Positions 24,441 to 24,650 of a stretch of 24,650 nucleotides of DNA are shown here, piece after piece. The stretch comes from UBA6770 sp965661115 (GTDB lineage: Bacteria; Bacteroidota; Bacteroidia; Flavobacteriales_G; Salibacteraceae). The first letter of the stretch is position 1. Each line of letters begins with the position of its first letter. Under the pieces are notes generated by a model. That model searched no databases and was not told where the DNA came from. It worked only from the letters and a program-made list of their open reading frames with translations. Position numbers and translations under genes: made by a program. The DNA lies in NCBI GenBank assembly GCA_965661115.1, contig CBFICO010000023.1, forward strand, positions 1-24,650, given 5' to 3'.

Positions 24441-24650
24441 TATGTTTTTAGGATCCACTGCTACACTTGGACTCATTGTGCTACTTACATAGATGCTTTT
24501 CATATAAACACCTTTAGCAGCAGCAGGCTTAAGTTTAACCAAGGTTTGTAACAATTCTTGAGTGTTGTCATATAGCTTATCAGCATCAAAAGATGCTTTA
24601 CCTACCGAAGCGTGAACAATGCCGTACTTATCAACTTTAAAGTCAATTTT
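24432..24650 (-). CDS. rplA: 50S ribosomal protein L1, C-terminal part (runs off the right edge)
   Basis: The last 72 codons are in frame to the window edge: KIDFKVDKYGIVHASVGKAS, then a helix (LYDNTQELLQTLVKLKPAAAKG) and the closing SIYVSSTMSPSVAVDP segment, ending KNISA. This is the C-terminus of L1, whose STM(G/S)P motif is conserved in the family. L1 binds 23S rRNA at the stalk over the E site. Its position immediately before rplJ confirms the standard L1-L10-L7/L12-rpoB-rpoC order. Confidence 0.95.
   Translation of the reverse strand, partial: KIDFKVDKYGIVHASVGKASFDADKLYDNTQELLQTLVKLKPAAAKGVYMKSIYVSSTMSPSVAVDPKNISA

Noticed and set aside
1..24650. CRISPR array, insertion sequence or ribosomal RNA within the window
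   Set aside because: No regularly spaced repeats, transposase frames or rRNA-like sequence were seen on either strand.

Overview
The window looks like the chromosome of a Bacteroidota bacterium, most likely of the flavobacterial branch. The evidence is low GC, translation starts without Shine-Dalgarno sequences, and repeated TAnnTTTG promoter boxes (the Bacteroidota -7 element). The gene families also fit: fused alpha/beta 2-oxoacid dehydrogenase E1, multi-repeat DUF349 protein, DUF3467, and a patatin with an outer-membrane barrel. Nearly all of it is core chromosome. The only accessory DNA visible is at the extreme left edge.

Left edge (1-734): the N-terminal 185 codons of a tyrosine recombinase run leftward out of the window. 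They start about 100 bp from the 3' end of an intact tRNA-Pro(GGG). This is the usual layout of an integrative element using a tRNA 3' end as its attachment site; the element body lies outside the window. The short gap holds a 10-bp direct repeat and a 9-bp-arm inverted repeat.

802-7261: a YihY/BrkB-like membrane protein (-), a hotdog thioesterase (+), a secreted protein of unknown function (-), then a tight pair read leftward: a five-repeat DUF349 coiled-coil protein followed after 3 nt by the fused E1 of a 2-oxoacid dehydrogenase.

7402-14799: a small secreted MORN_2-type protein (+) meets a NamZ/DUF1343 exo-N-acetylmuramidase (-). A rightward cluster follows: a LolC/LolE-type permease, cystathionine beta-synthase, an overlapping BtuF-like receptor without signal peptide, and a patatin/Omp85-like outer-membrane phospholipase.

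14796-24650: leftward DUF3467, rpoC, rpoB, rplL, rplJ and the 3' end of rplA. This is the ribosomal-protein/RNA-polymerase operon, with a strong terminator after rpoC and a terminator-like hairpin between rplL and rpoB.

The most interesting regulatory pattern is that several genes place the start codon only 4-6 nt after a TAnnTTTG box, which predicts leaderless mRNAs, often with GTG starts. I saw no CRISPR array, insertion sequence or defence system inside the window. If an undescribed system is present, the best lead is the element whose integrase is cut by the left edge.
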